A program made the translations under genes and the position numbers. Below the pieces are notes generated by a model. It was not told where the DNA came from. It worked only from the letters and a program-made list of their open reading frames with translations, and ran no database searches. This document shows positions 47,133 through 55,501 of a DNA stretch of 64,000 nt, piece by piece. Location: NCBI GenBank assembly GCA_016213505.1, contig JACRAF010000020.1:45278-109277 (forward strand), written 5' to 3'. Origin of the DNA: Devosia nanyangense. GTDB lineage: Bacteria; Pseudomonadota; Alphaproteobacteria; Rhizobiales; Devosiaceae. The number at the start of each line of letters is the position of its first letter. Position 1 is the first letter of the stretch.

Positions 47133-48659
47133 TCAACCTGTCGCCGCGGCCTGGCTATCGCGGCTTCGGCTCATGAACGCGTCCAGCGCCGCGACGTTGA
47201 TGGCGTTGCCATGGAGGCCGCGTTTGGTGCGCCGCCACAGCACGTCGTCGGTGGTTACCGCCCACTCTCGGTCCATCAGATAGGCCACCTCGGCCTCGTA
47301 GAGATCGTCGCCGAAATGCCGGCCGAGATCGGCGTAGCTGCGGGCGATGCCGAGGATGGCACGGGCCAGCGTCCCGTAGAGCCGCACCAGCCGTCGCGCA
47401 TAGCCGAGATCGAGAAACGGATAGTCGCGCTTGAGCGCCGCCACCACATCGGCATAGCCGGTGGGCGGAAAGTCGCCGCCGGGGAGGGTGGCCCTCGCGG
47501 TCCACGGCGCGCCCTTGGCGCCGATCAGGCCCTCGACCTTCTCGAGCGTCGATTCCGCCAGCTTGCGGTACGTGGTGAGCTTGCCGCCGATGACGTTGAT
47601 CAGCGGCGCGTCGCCCTTGTGGCCGGAGGTCTTCAGCACATAGTCGCGCGTCGTCTCCTGGGCCTTCGATGCCCCGTCCGCATAGAGCGGCCGCACCCCC
47701 GAATAGCTCCAGATCACGTCCTCGCGCCGCACCGGCTTGGCAAAATACTCGCTTGCCGCGGCGCACAGATAATCGATCTCGGCCGCGCTGATGCGGACCT
47801 CCTTGGGGTCGCCCTCATAGTCGAGATCGGTGGTGCCGATCAGGGTGTATTCTTCCTCGTAGGGAATGACGAAAATGATGCGGCCGTCGGCATTCTGGAA
47901 CATGTAGCAGCGGTCGTGATCGTAGAGCTTGTCGACCACGATGTGGCTGCCCTGCACGAGCCGGACATTGCCGACCCGGTTCTGCCCCAGCGTGCCCGAC
48001 AGCACCTGGTCGACCCAGGGACCCGAGGCATTGACCAGCAGCCGCGCCTTCACCGTCTCGCGGGCCCCGGTGGCGCTGTCGCTGAGCCCGACATGCCAGA
48101 TGCCGCCTTCGCTTCGGGCCGAGGTCACCGTCGTCCGGGTGCGGATCGTCGCGCCCCGCTCGGTCGCGTCGCGAGCATTGAGCACTACCATGCGGGCATC
48201 GTTCACCCAGCAGTCGGAGAACTCGAAGGCCTTGCTGTAGAGGTCCTGCAACGGCTTGCCCGCCGGGTCGGCATGCATGTCGAGCGTCCTCGTCGGGGGC
48301 AGGAGCTTGCGGCCGCCGAGATGGTCGTAGATGAACAGTCCGAGCCGCAGGAACCACGCCGGGCGGAGGCCGCGGTGATGCGGCAAGACGATGCGCAGCG
48401 GCCAGATGATGTGCGGCGCGCTCGCCCACAGCACCTCGCGTTCCATCAGCGCCTCGCGCACCAGCCGGAACTCGTAGTGCTCGAGGTAGCGCAGCCCGCC
48501 ATGGATCAGCTTGGTCGCCGCCGACGAGGTGCCGCTGGCGAGGTCGTTCATTTCGGCGAGAAAAACCGAATAGCCGCGTCCGGCTGCGTCCCGCGCAATG
48601 CCGCACCCGTTGATGCCGCCGCCAATGACAAAGATGTCATGGACCTGGTCGCCGCCCAA
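47133..48659 (-). CDS. glpD: Glycerol-3-phosphate dehydrogenase GlpD
   Basis: A 508-residue FAD-dependent membrane-associated dehydrogenase that oxidises glycerol-3-phosphate to dihydroxyacetone phosphate. The FAD motif is VIGGGINGCGIARDAAGRG near the N-terminus, followed by SSAATKLIHGGLRYLE, both hallmarks. The start appears to be TTG at 48659, with GGGGAGG upstream; no ATG or GTG in frame precedes the FAD motif. No glycerol kinase gene lies in the window, so glpK must be elsewhere. Confidence 0.94.
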   Translation of the reverse strand: MGGDQVHDIFVIGGGINGCGIARDAAGRGYSVFLAEMNDLASGTSSAATKLIHGGLRYLEHYEFRLVREALMEREVLWASAPHIIWPLRIVLPHHRGLRPAWFLRLGLFIYDHLGGRKLLPPTRTLDMHADPAGKPLQDLYSKAFEFSDCWVNDARMVVLNARDATERGATIRTRTTVTSARSEGGIWHVGLSDSATGARETVKARLLVNASGPWVDQVLSGTLGQNRVGNVRLVQGSHIVVDKLYDHDRCYMFQNADGRIIFVIPYEEEYTLIGTTDLDYEGDPKEVRISAAEIDYLCAAASEYFAKPVRREDVIWSYSGVRPLYADGASKAQETTRDYVLKTSGHKGDAPLINVIGGKLTTYRKLAESTLEKVEGLIGAKGAPWTARATLPGGDFPPTGYADVVAALKRDYPFLDLGYARRLVRLYGTLARAILGIARSYADLGRHFGDDLYEAEVAYLMDREWAVTTDDVLWRRTKRGLHGNAINVAALDAFMSRSRDSQAAATG

Positions 48660-48711
48660 TGCCGGAACCCTCCCCGAACACCGCGCCAGTATTCTGGTCG
48701 CGGGACAGTTC

Positions 48712-48783
48712 CGAAAGCTAATGCGAAAGAAAACCGAATGTCAATCGCAAGACATTCGCGCCCTGGCAGCGCGATTTCGAAAT
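48712..48783. promoter_or_regulatory. Candidate GlpR operator region upstream of glpD
   Basis: CGAAAG at 48712 and 48724 and CGAATG at 48735 are spaced 11-12 bases apart. CGAATGTC (48735-48742) is inverted as GACATTCG (48751-48758), and ATTTCGAAAT (48774-48783) is a perfect palindrome. TTCG/CGAA units are typical of DeoR-family GlpR sites. Confidence 0.5.
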
Positions 48784-48812
48784 GCCGTTCTGGGCCGGAA
48801 AGATGCGCTGAA

Positions 48813-49586
48813 TCAGCGGGATGGGGCCGAGGTCTCGATCAGCTCGACGTCGGATTCTGCACAGATCCTGCGGATCGACTCGAGCGGGCAGCGGTCGGTA
48901 ATGAAACTGTCGACCTGGCTCAGATGCGCGATCCGCACCGGCGCCGTCCGATCGAATTTGGTCGAATCCGAAACCAGAATGACGTGCCTTGCATTGGCGA
49001 TGATGGCCTGCGCCACCTTCACTTCGCGATAATCGAAATCGAGCAGGGCGCCGTCCTCGTCGATCGCCGAGGTGCCGATGACGGCGAAGTCCACCTTGAA
49101 CTGCTTGATGAAATCGACCGCCGCCTCGCCCACGACGCCGCCGTCGGAACCGCGCACGATGCCGCCGGCGATGACCACCTCGAAGTTCGGGTAGACCCGC
49201 ATCCTATTGGCAACGTTGATGTTATTGGTGATCACCATAAGCCCGGTATGCTCGAGCAGCGCTTGGCTCACTGCCTCCGTGGTGGTTCCGATATTGATGA
49301 ACAGCGAGGCGTTGTTGGGGATCAGCCGCGCCGCGGCGGCGCCGATGGCATCCTTCTCGTCGGCCGCGATCTGCCGCCGCGCTTCATACTGCATGTTCTG
49401 CACGCCGGATGGGAAAACCGCGCCGCCGTGCACGCGCTTGAGCAGCCCGTTTTCGCAGATGTCATTGAGATCCTTGCGGATTGTCTGCGCCGTCACACCG
49501 AAATGCGCCACCAGCGCATCGACCCCGACCCGCCCCTGGCTCTTGGCCAGCTCGACGATTTCCGCCTGCCTTTGCGCGACATCCAT
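48813..49586 (-). CDS. glpR: DeoR-family glycerol regulator GlpR
   Basis: A 257-residue repressor with an N-terminal DeoR helix-turn-helix (VDALVAHFGVTAQTIRKDLNDI, then RVHGGAVFP) and a C-terminal phosphosugar-binding domain, expected to respond to glycerol-3-phosphate. It is the first gene of the glycerol locus and reads the same way as glpD. CGAAA repeats lie both upstream of it and between it and glpD, consistent with autoregulation. Confidence 0.92.
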   Translation of the reverse strand: MDVAQRQAEIVELAKSQGRVGVDALVAHFGVTAQTIRKDLNDICENGLLKRVHGGAVFPSGVQNMQYEARRQIAADEKDAIGAAAARLIPNNASLFINIGTTTEAVSQALLEHTGLMVITNNINVANRMRVYPNFEVVIAGGIVRGSDGGVVGEAAVDFIKQFKVDFAVIGTSAIDEDGALLDFDYREVKVAQAIIANARHVILVSDSTKFDRTAPVRIAHLSQVDSFITDRCPLESIRRICAESDVELIETSAPSR

Positions 49587-49602
49587 GGTTCGGCCGTCCT
49601 GC

Positions 49603-49652
49603 CTTTCGTTTCAAACCTGATATTTCAAAGCGAAAGGTGAGCAAAGCGAAAT
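49603..49652. promoter_or_regulatory. Candidate GlpR operator region upstream of glpR
   Basis: CAAAGCGAAA occurs as an exact direct repeat at 49626-49635 and 49642-49651 (16-base period), with CTTTCG at 49603-49608 in inverse orientation. The CGAAA core is shared with the region upstream of glpD. Confidence 0.5.
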
Positions 49653-49669
49653 ATGAAAGTGCCCGGCAG

Positions 49670-50437
49670 CTAGAAGCTGATCTTCCGGCGCCCGAGGACC
49701 GCATCGATGCCGGCGCGCGCGTCTTCCGACGACATGCTGAGCGCCTGGGCGATGGTCTCGGTCCACAGGCCATCCGAGGCGGACATGTCGGCGATGCGGG
49801 GGATGGCCTGGACGATCAGGTAGTTCGGGATCAGCGCGTTGCCGGCGATCGTCCCCGCCAGCTCGATGGCCTTCTCCAGCGCCTTGCCAGGCTCCACCAC
49901 GTAGTGCGCGAGGCCCCAGCGCTCGCCGGTATCGGCATCGAGGCGCCGCCCGGTGAGCATCATCTCGACCATCCGGCCCGACCCGATAATCTGCGCCACG
50001 CGGACGCTGGCACCACCGCCCACGAAGAAACCGCGGCGTCCTTCCGGCAGCTCGTAGAACGTCGACGTCTCGGCGACCCGCACATGCGTCGCCGTCGCCA
50101 CTTCGAGCCCGCCGCCGATGACGCCGCCCTGCATGGCGCACACCACTGGCCGTCCGCCGAACTGGATCGCGTCGAGCGTCGCATGGGCGAAGCGCGACAT
50201 GGCGATGCTGCCGAAGGCGGTCCGTTCCTTGTGCTCGCCGAGGTCGAGCCCGGCGCAGAAATGCGGCCCCGCGCCGGCAAGGACCACGGCGCGCGTCTCG
50301 TCGGTGAGCCCCTCGAAGGTCTCGCGCAACCGCGACCACAGCGCCTCGCTCAGCGCGTTGCGCTTGTCCGGCCGGTTCAGCGTCACGATAGCGATCTTGC
50401 CGCGATGTTCGACAAGCAGTGGATCGACGGTCGGCAT
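49670..50437 (-). CDS. Enoyl-CoA hydratase/isomerase family protein (crotonase)
   Basis: A 255-residue crotonase-fold enzyme. The oxyanion-hole segment is HFCAGLDLGEH, and both catalytic glutamates of hydratases appear to be kept, in GVIGGGLEVA and YELPEG. It probably hydrates the enoyl-CoA made by the acyl-CoA dehydrogenase encoded two genes upstream. The start at 50437 was chosen because GAGGC precedes it and the N-terminus is family-like. Last gene of its operon. Confidence 0.9.
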   Translation of the reverse strand: MPTVDPLLVEHRGKIAIVTLNRPDKRNALSEALWSRLRETFEGLTDETRAVVLAGAGPHFCAGLDLGEHKERTAFGSIAMSRFAHATLDAIQFGGRPVVCAMQGGVIGGGLEVATATHVRVAETSTFYELPEGRRGFFVGGGASVRVAQIIGSGRMVEMMLTGRRLDADTGERWGLAHYVVEPGKALEKAIELAGTIAGNALIPNYLIVQAIPRIADMSASDGLWTETIAQALSMSSEDARAGIDAVLGRRKISF

Positions 50438-50448
50438 GGCCTGCCTCT

Positions 50449-52038
50449 TCAGTTGGGTTGCGGGTCGAGGGACGCGAGATGCCGCAGTGTGGTGCGGTTG
50501 ATCTTGTTGGTCGGCGTGCGCGGCAGCTCGTCGACGAATCGGTAGAGACGGGGACGCTGATAGGGGGAGAGGTCGCTGTTCAGCACGTGACGGTCGAGAT
50601 CGTCGGCGGCCAGATGCACCGTGGTGCGCACGATGAACGCCTCGACCCGCTCGCCCCATTCGGGATGGACGACGCCGACCACGGCGCATTCGGCGACGCC
50701 GGGATGGGCAAGCAACACCTCCTCGATCGGCGCGGGCATGATGTTGATGCCGCCCGAGATGATCATGTCGCTGCTGCGGCCTTCGACGAAGAGATATCCG
50801 TCGGCATCGATCCGGCCGAGGTCGCGCGACCGCCACCAGCGCTGCCCGTCGTGTTCCGAGAACAGGCTCGCCGTCAGCTCGGGATTGCCCCAGATGCCCG
50901 CGGCCAGGGACGGGCCGGTGAGCAGGATCTCGCCGACCTCGCCGGGAGGCAGTTCCTCCGCGGGACTGCCGCCGGGCCGCACGATCCGCAAATCGCCATT
51001 TACCATCGGGCGCCCGACGCTGACCAGCCGTCCATCGGTCATTTCGTCGGCGAAGATGCAGGTTCCGCCCGCGCCGGTTTCGGTCGAGCCGTAGACCTGG
51101 ACGACGTTGGGGCAGAGTCTTTCGCGCAGTCCCGTCAGCGTTTCGGCATCCATGATCTCGGCGCCCGAGCCGATCTGGCGCAGCGCCGAGAAATCGGCGC
51201 CGGGCAGATCGACCTTGAGCAGGCGGCGCCACAGCGTGGGGGTGAGGAAGAGATGGGTGATGCGCTCGCGCGTCAGCTTTTCGGCCAGCGCCTCGATGCC
51301 GAACCGCTCCATGAAGACGACGCAGCCGCCGGCGTTGAGGAACGGATACCAGCCATTGTAGCCGCCGATGAAGGCCGGGCTGAGTGGCACCAGTGTGCGA
51401 TCCGAGGGGCGCAGGCCGCCATAGAGATAGACGTCGGTGCGAGCCAACTCCAACAGGCTGCGATGGGTGTGGACCACGCCCTTGGGAACCGACGTCGTGC
51501 CCGACGAGAGCACGATGATCGCCGGGTCCGTCTCGACAGTTTCGATCGGCAGCGCACCAGCTGCATATTGCAGCAGGTCGTCGGGGATGGTCGGCACCGC
51601 GTGCACTGGGCTTGGATGTTCCTGCGACAGCGCGGTCACCGCCCGGACCACGGCGGTTATCGACCGACACGCCGCTTCTATCTCCCTCGCCGCGTCCTCC
51701 ATGGTCGCATCGTAGACCAGCGCCGCCGGGCCGATGTTGCGGCAGATCTCTGCCAGCTGCTTCGTCGATTCCCGCAGATGCAGGGCCATCGGCACCGCGC
51801 CGGCTTTGATCGCGCCGAGCCAGGCGACGAGGTAGATGCAGCTCGCCGGCAGCAGCAGCGCCACCGGAGCGCCCTGCGGCACGCCGCGCGCCCGCAGCAG
51901 CGCCGCGCAGCGATCCGACAGGTCGTCGAGTTCGCGATAGGTCAGCCGCGTCCTGGAATCGATCGCGGCCTCGTGGTCGCCGCGCCAGTGGACGACGCGG
52001 CGGAAGGCGGCGGCGACGGTGAGCTCGTTGGCGGCCAT
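50449..52038 (-). CDS. AMP-dependent acyl-CoA synthetase/ligase
   Basis: A 529-residue ANL-superfamily ligase that activates a carboxylic acid to the CoA thioester via an acyl-adenylate. Core motifs are SSGTTSVPKG (P-loop), YGSTETG, RSRDLGRIDADGY and the C-terminal lysine in PTNKINR. The chain specificity is not readable. The start at 52038 gives a normal N-terminus; it begins five bases after the acyl-CoA dehydrogenase stop. Confidence 0.92.
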   Translation of the reverse strand: MAANELTVAAAFRRVVHWRGDHEAAIDSRTRLTYRELDDLSDRCAALLRARGVPQGAPVALLLPASCIYLVAWLGAIKAGAVPMALHLRESTKQLAEICRNIGPAALVYDATMEDAAREIEAACRSITAVVRAVTALSQEHPSPVHAVPTIPDDLLQYAAGALPIETVETDPAIIVLSSGTTSVPKGVVHTHRSLLELARTDVYLYGGLRPSDRTLVPLSPAFIGGYNGWYPFLNAGGCVVFMERFGIEALAEKLTRERITHLFLTPTLWRRLLKVDLPGADFSALRQIGSGAEIMDAETLTGLRERLCPNVVQVYGSTETGAGGTCIFADEMTDGRLVSVGRPMVNGDLRIVRPGGSPAEELPPGEVGEILLTGPSLAAGIWGNPELTASLFSEHDGQRWWRSRDLGRIDADGYLFVEGRSSDMIISGGINIMPAPIEEVLLAHPGVAECAVVGVVHPEWGERVEAFIVRTTVHLAADDLDRHVLNSDLSPYQRPRLYRFVDELPRTPTNKINRTTLRHLASLDPQPN

Positions 52039-52043
52039 CTCCG

Positions 52044-53225
52044 CTATTTGACCCTGAGGCCCATCAGCCCGGCGATCAGATTGCGCTGCATCTGCGAACT
52101 GCCGGCCGCAATCGTCGCGGCTCGCGCGTCGCGGAAATGGCGCTGCATGTCGAACTCCATGCTGTAGCCGAAGGCGCCGCACACCTGCATGCCGATATTG
52201 GCGACCTTCACATAGGTTTCGGCCGCGAACAGCTTCGCCATCGTGATTTCGCGCAAGGAATCCTTGCCCTCGTCCAGCAGCTCCGCCGCGCTTCGGGTCA
52301 GCGCCCATGCCGCCTCGACCTCGGTCATCGCATCGGCCAGCATATGCGCCATCGCCTGGAACGTACCGATCGGCCGGCCGAACTGCTCGCGCTCCCTGGC
52401 ATAGCCCAGTGCCAGCTCGACTACTCCCCGCGCGCTGCCGCAGTCGCACGCCGCGGCCACGACGCGCTCGACCTCGAGCCCCGACAGCACGCAGTCCCAG
52501 CCCTTGTTCTCGCCGCCGATCAGCCGGTCGGCCGGCACCCGGACATCGTTGAGGAAAATTTCGTACGTCCCCACCGAGCGCCGGCCGAGCATGTCGAGCT
52601 TGCGCAGGTCGACGCCCGGCGTGTCGTTGTCGACGAGGAACAGCGACAGGCCCTGCCGGTAGTGCGCGGCCGGATCGGTGCGGGCGTAGATGTTGAGAAC
52701 GTTGTTCTTGCTGCCCGCTGCGGTGGCCCAGACCTTCTGGCCGTTCAGCACATAGGCGTCGCCGTCGCGCACCGCGCTGGCGCGGATCGCGCCGACATCC
52801 GAACCCGCATCTGGTTCGGAGATTGAAATCGACATGCGGATTTCGCCGGAAATGAGCTTCGGCAGCCAATACTGCTTCTGCGCCTCGCTGCCCTTGCGCA
52901 ACACGTTCAGCCCGCAGAACATGCTGCCGCCGAACGCCATGGCGAGATCGGAGCTCGGGCGCGCGATCTCCTCGGCGATGAGGACCAGATCGAGGACGCT
53001 GCCGCCGAGCCCGCCGAACGCCTCGGGGAAGGGGAGGGCCAGAATCCCCGCCTCGACCCAGGCCTCGTAGAGTTCATAGGGGTACGTCCGCTCGCGATCG
53101 AGACGCCGCACGTAGTCGGGCGTCGCCACCCGCTCGGTCAGCTTGCGTGCGGCGTCGCGGAGCAGGATACTCGTCTCACGGTCGATCACAGCTTTGCCTC
53201 CCGCGCGCGAGTCCCGTCCCTTCAT
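52044..53225 (-). CDS. Acyl-CoA dehydrogenase, isovaleryl-CoA-dehydrogenase-like catalytic base
   Basis: A 393-residue flavoenzyme that forms the 2,3-double bond of an acyl-CoA. ISISEPDAGSD and GRPIGTFQ are family motifs. The C-terminal glutamate used by short- and medium-chain enzymes is Ala here (AAGSSQMQR), while a glutamate in the GLEVERV helix (about residue 253) matches the base of isovaleryl/long-chain-type enzymes. That suggests a branched or bulky acyl substrate. The start could be ATG 53225 or GTG 53189, the latter with GGGAGG nine bases upstream. First gene of the operon, divergent from the oxidoreductase at 53290. Confidence 0.9.
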   Translation of the reverse strand: MKGRDSRAGGKAVIDRETSILLRDAARKLTERVATPDYVRRLDRERTYPYELYEAWVEAGILALPFPEAFGGLGGSVLDLVLIAEEIARPSSDLAMAFGGSMFCGLNVLRKGSEAQKQYWLPKLISGEIRMSISISEPDAGSDVGAIRASAVRDGDAYVLNGQKVWATAAGSKNNVLNIYARTDPAAHYRQGLSLFLVDNDTPGVDLRKLDMLGRRSVGTYEIFLNDVRVPADRLIGGENKGWDCVLSGLEVERVVAAACDCGSARGVVELALGYAREREQFGRPIGTFQAMAHMLADAMTEVEAAWALTRSAAELLDEGKDSLREITMAKLFAAETYVKVANIGMQVCGAFGYSMEFDMQRHFRDARAATIAAGSSQMQRNLIAGLMGLRVK

Positions 53226-53251
53226 GCCGCTATTGTACTATCAGGCGATAT

Positions 53252-53276
53252 AGCTGTATTGCAATACAATACAGCT
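53252..53276. promoter_or_regulatory. Inverted-repeat operator between divergent genes
   Basis: AGCTGTATTG (53252-53261) and CAATACAGCT (53267-53276) form a perfect 10-bp inverted repeat with a 5-base spacer, in a 64-base gap between the acyl-CoA dehydrogenase and oxidoreductase genes. Its centre also contains the palindrome GTATTGCAATAC. No regulator gene for it is in the window. Confidence 0.6.
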
Positions 53277-53289
53277 GCGGAGGGGAACT

Positions 53290-54399
53290 ATGAGGTTGAT
53301 GCGAGCCGCGCGGCTGCACGAGTTTGGCGCGCCGATGGTCATCGAGCAACTGCCGGTGCCGGCGCCGCGGCCGACGGACGTGCTGGTCGAGGTCAGGGCC
53401 TGCGGCGTCGTCCCCAATCTCACCAATGTGCTGACCCATTGGCGGAACTGGTTCCCCGAGCTGCCTCTGCCGCGCCTGCCCGCCATTTTCGGGCTCGACG
53501 TCGCCGGCGTCGTCGCCGAGGTGGGCGAGCTGGTGCAGAACTTCAAAGCCGGCGATCGCGTCTATGTCACGCCCGGGCTGTTCTGCGGCTCGTGTCCCGC
53601 CTGCCGGGCCGACGACACCATCAACTGCACCAACTTCACCTTTCGCGGCTATTTCGGCTTCGGTCCGGACTCGCAGCGTCAATTCGACGCCTATCCCTAT
53701 GGCGGCATGTCCGAGTTCATCACCGCGCCGCAGCACAATCTGGTGGCGATCCCCGACAAGGCCAGCTTCGAAGCGGCGGCGCGATTCGGCTATCTCGGCA
53801 CCGCCTATGCCGGCATCCGCAAGGCCAATGTCGGACCCGGCAGCACGCTCCTCATCAACGGCACCAGCGGCACACTCGGCCTCGGCGCGGTGCTGATTGC
53901 GCTTGGCCGCGGCGTGACCCGCATCCTCGGCACGGCCCGCGACAAGGACCGGCTGGCGCACGTCAAGGCGCTGGCGCCGGGCCGCATCGAGGTGCTGGCG
54001 GACGGCGACGGAAAATCGGTCGCCGACTGGGCGCGGGCATTCACCGGCGGCCACGGCGTCGATGCCGTCATCGATTGCCTCGGGCCGCAATCGCCGGGCA
54101 CGCTGATGATGGACGCCATCTATGCGCTGAAGCGCGGCGGAAGGGCGGTCAACGTCAGCGGCGTCTCCGACAAGGTGGCCATGGACGTGCACTGGATGAT
54201 GGACCAGCAGATCGAGTTCATCGGCAGCAACTGGTTCCCGCCGTCGGATGCGGAGGCAATGGCCGAGATGGTCCGCGCCGGCACGCTCGACCTCAGCGTC
54301 TTCGAGCACGTCCGCTTTCCGCTCGCCGAGGTGAACCGCGCCCTCGACGGTACCCACTTCCGCGACGGCGGCTTCACCAATCTGGTGATCGTGCCGTAG
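53290..54399 (+). CDS. Zinc-type (MDR) alcohol dehydrogenase family protein lacking the usual catalytic-zinc histidine
   Basis: A 369-residue medium-chain dehydrogenase/reductase. The structural-zinc cysteines are intact (C99, C102, C105, C113 in CGSCPACRADDTINC). Of the catalytic-zinc site, C38 remains but the GHE motif reads G68-L69-D70, so the zinc-binding His is missing. The NAD(P) motif is GTSGTLGLGAV. This could be a zinc-independent reductase of the quinone-oxidoreductase style. GGAGGGGAACT precedes the ATG. It is divergent from the acyl-CoA dehydrogenase operon across a shared operator. Confidence 0.88.
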   Translation: MRLMRAARLHEFGAPMVIEQLPVPAPRPTDVLVEVRACGVVPNLTNVLTHWRNWFPELPLPRLPAIFGLDVAGVVAEVGELVQNFKAGDRVYVTPGLFCGSCPACRADDTINCTNFTFRGYFGFGPDSQRQFDAYPYGGMSEFITAPQHNLVAIPDKASFEAAARFGYLGTAYAGIRKANVGPGSTLLINGTSGTLGLGAVLIALGRGVTRILGTARDKDRLAHVKALAPGRIEVLADGDGKSVADWARAFTGGHGVDAVIDCLGPQSPGTLMMDAIYALKRGGRAVNVSGVSDKVAMDVHWMMDQQIEFIGSNWFPPSDAEAMAEMVRAGTLDLSVFEHVRFPLAEVNRALDGTHFRDGGFTNLVIVP

Positions 54400-54402
54400 A
54401 TG

Positions 54403-55491
54403 CTAAACGGCCCTCACGTCCCCGACCAGCGACAGCGGATCGGAAACGCCAGCGCTCTTTGCCACCGCGAGGATCTCACCCCAGCTCGTCGCATCGATCG
54501 GGATGCCGTGCTCGCGTCGCCGCTGGCGCGACGAGCGCTCGGGATCGCCCGCGGTCAGCACCGGGCGGTCGGGCGCGGCCGGCGGCGACGCCTTGACGTG
54601 ATCGAGGATGGCGCGGAGTTCGCCCTGGAAATAGGGCAACTCGGTGAACCGCGCTGGATCGACGATGAGCGCGAACAGGCTGTTGATGAGGCCGCCGGTC
54701 CGCGGCGCGGTGCTGTGATTGGTCGGGCCACCGCTCAGCGCCCCGCCGATGATCTCGCAGGCCAGCGCGAGGCCCGAGCCCTTGTGGGCGCCGAACGGCA
54801 GGATGGCGCCGAACGGCTCCTCGAAGATCACCGCCGGATTGCCGGTGTCGTGGCCGGCCCTGTCGATCAGCAAATTGCTGCCCAGCGTCCGGCCCTCATT
54901 GTAGGCGACGCGCACCTTGCCCATGGCGATCTGGCTGGTGGCGAAATCGAGCATGAAGGGCGGGTGGTCGGGGCCGGCTGGAATGCCGATACAGATGGGG
55001 TTGGTGTGGAGCCGTCCGTCCGTCCCGCCGAAGGGCGCCACCTTCTGCAGGCCGCCAGCGACGACATTGACGAAGAACATCGAGATCAGCCCCGCCGCCG
55101 CCGCCTGCTCACCATAGGAGCCGACGCGGGCGATATGATAGCAGTTGCGCGCCGACAGCACCGCGACGCCGCTCTGCTTGGCGAGCGCGATGCCCTGTTC
55201 GGTGATCTCCTTGGCCGCGACGTGTCCGAATCCGAGCTCGGCGTCGTAGACCCGAATCACCCCATCCTCGCGCACCAGCCGTGGATGACTGTTGAGCCGG
55301 ACATAACGTGCAACAATGTCACGGCCATACATCGGCAACAGGCCGACTCCGTGGCTGTCGTGCCCGGCCAGATTCGCTTCGACCAGATGGTCGGCAACCG
55401 CGGCCGCCTCGTCGGCGCCGCTGCCGCTGGCCGACAGCATGGCGCGGACGAGCGTCCGAAGCCCTTGATGAGATACGCTTATTCCGGTCAT
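54403..55491 (-). CDS. Ldh-family (malate/L-lactate/ureidoglycolate dehydrogenase type) oxidoreductase
   Basis: A 362-residue NAD(P)-dependent 2-hydroxy-acid dehydrogenase of the YlbC/MdhL family. Typical segments are the catalytic GHDSHGVGLLP, RNCYHIARVG, TNPICIGIP and LPFGAHKGSGLAL. It interconverts a 2-hydroxy acid and the 2-oxo acid. It closes the leftward operon that begins with the ThDP enzyme and ends three bases from the convergent oxidoreductase gene. Confidence 0.9.
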   Translation of the reverse strand: MTGISVSHQGLRTLVRAMLSASGSGADEAAAVADHLVEANLAGHDSHGVGLLPMYGRDIVARYVRLNSHPRLVREDGVIRVYDAELGFGHVAAKEITEQGIALAKQSGVAVLSARNCYHIARVGSYGEQAAAAGLISMFFVNVVAGGLQKVAPFGGTDGRLHTNPICIGIPAGPDHPPFMLDFATSQIAMGKVRVAYNEGRTLGSNLLIDRAGHDTGNPAVIFEEPFGAILPFGAHKGSGLALACEIIGGALSGGPTNHSTAPRTGGLINSLFALIVDPARFTELPYFQGELRAILDHVKASPPAAPDRPVLTAGDPERSSRQRRREHGIPIDATSWGEILAVAKSAGVSDPLSLVGDVRAV

Positions 55492-55501
55492 TTGTGGTCC
55501 C

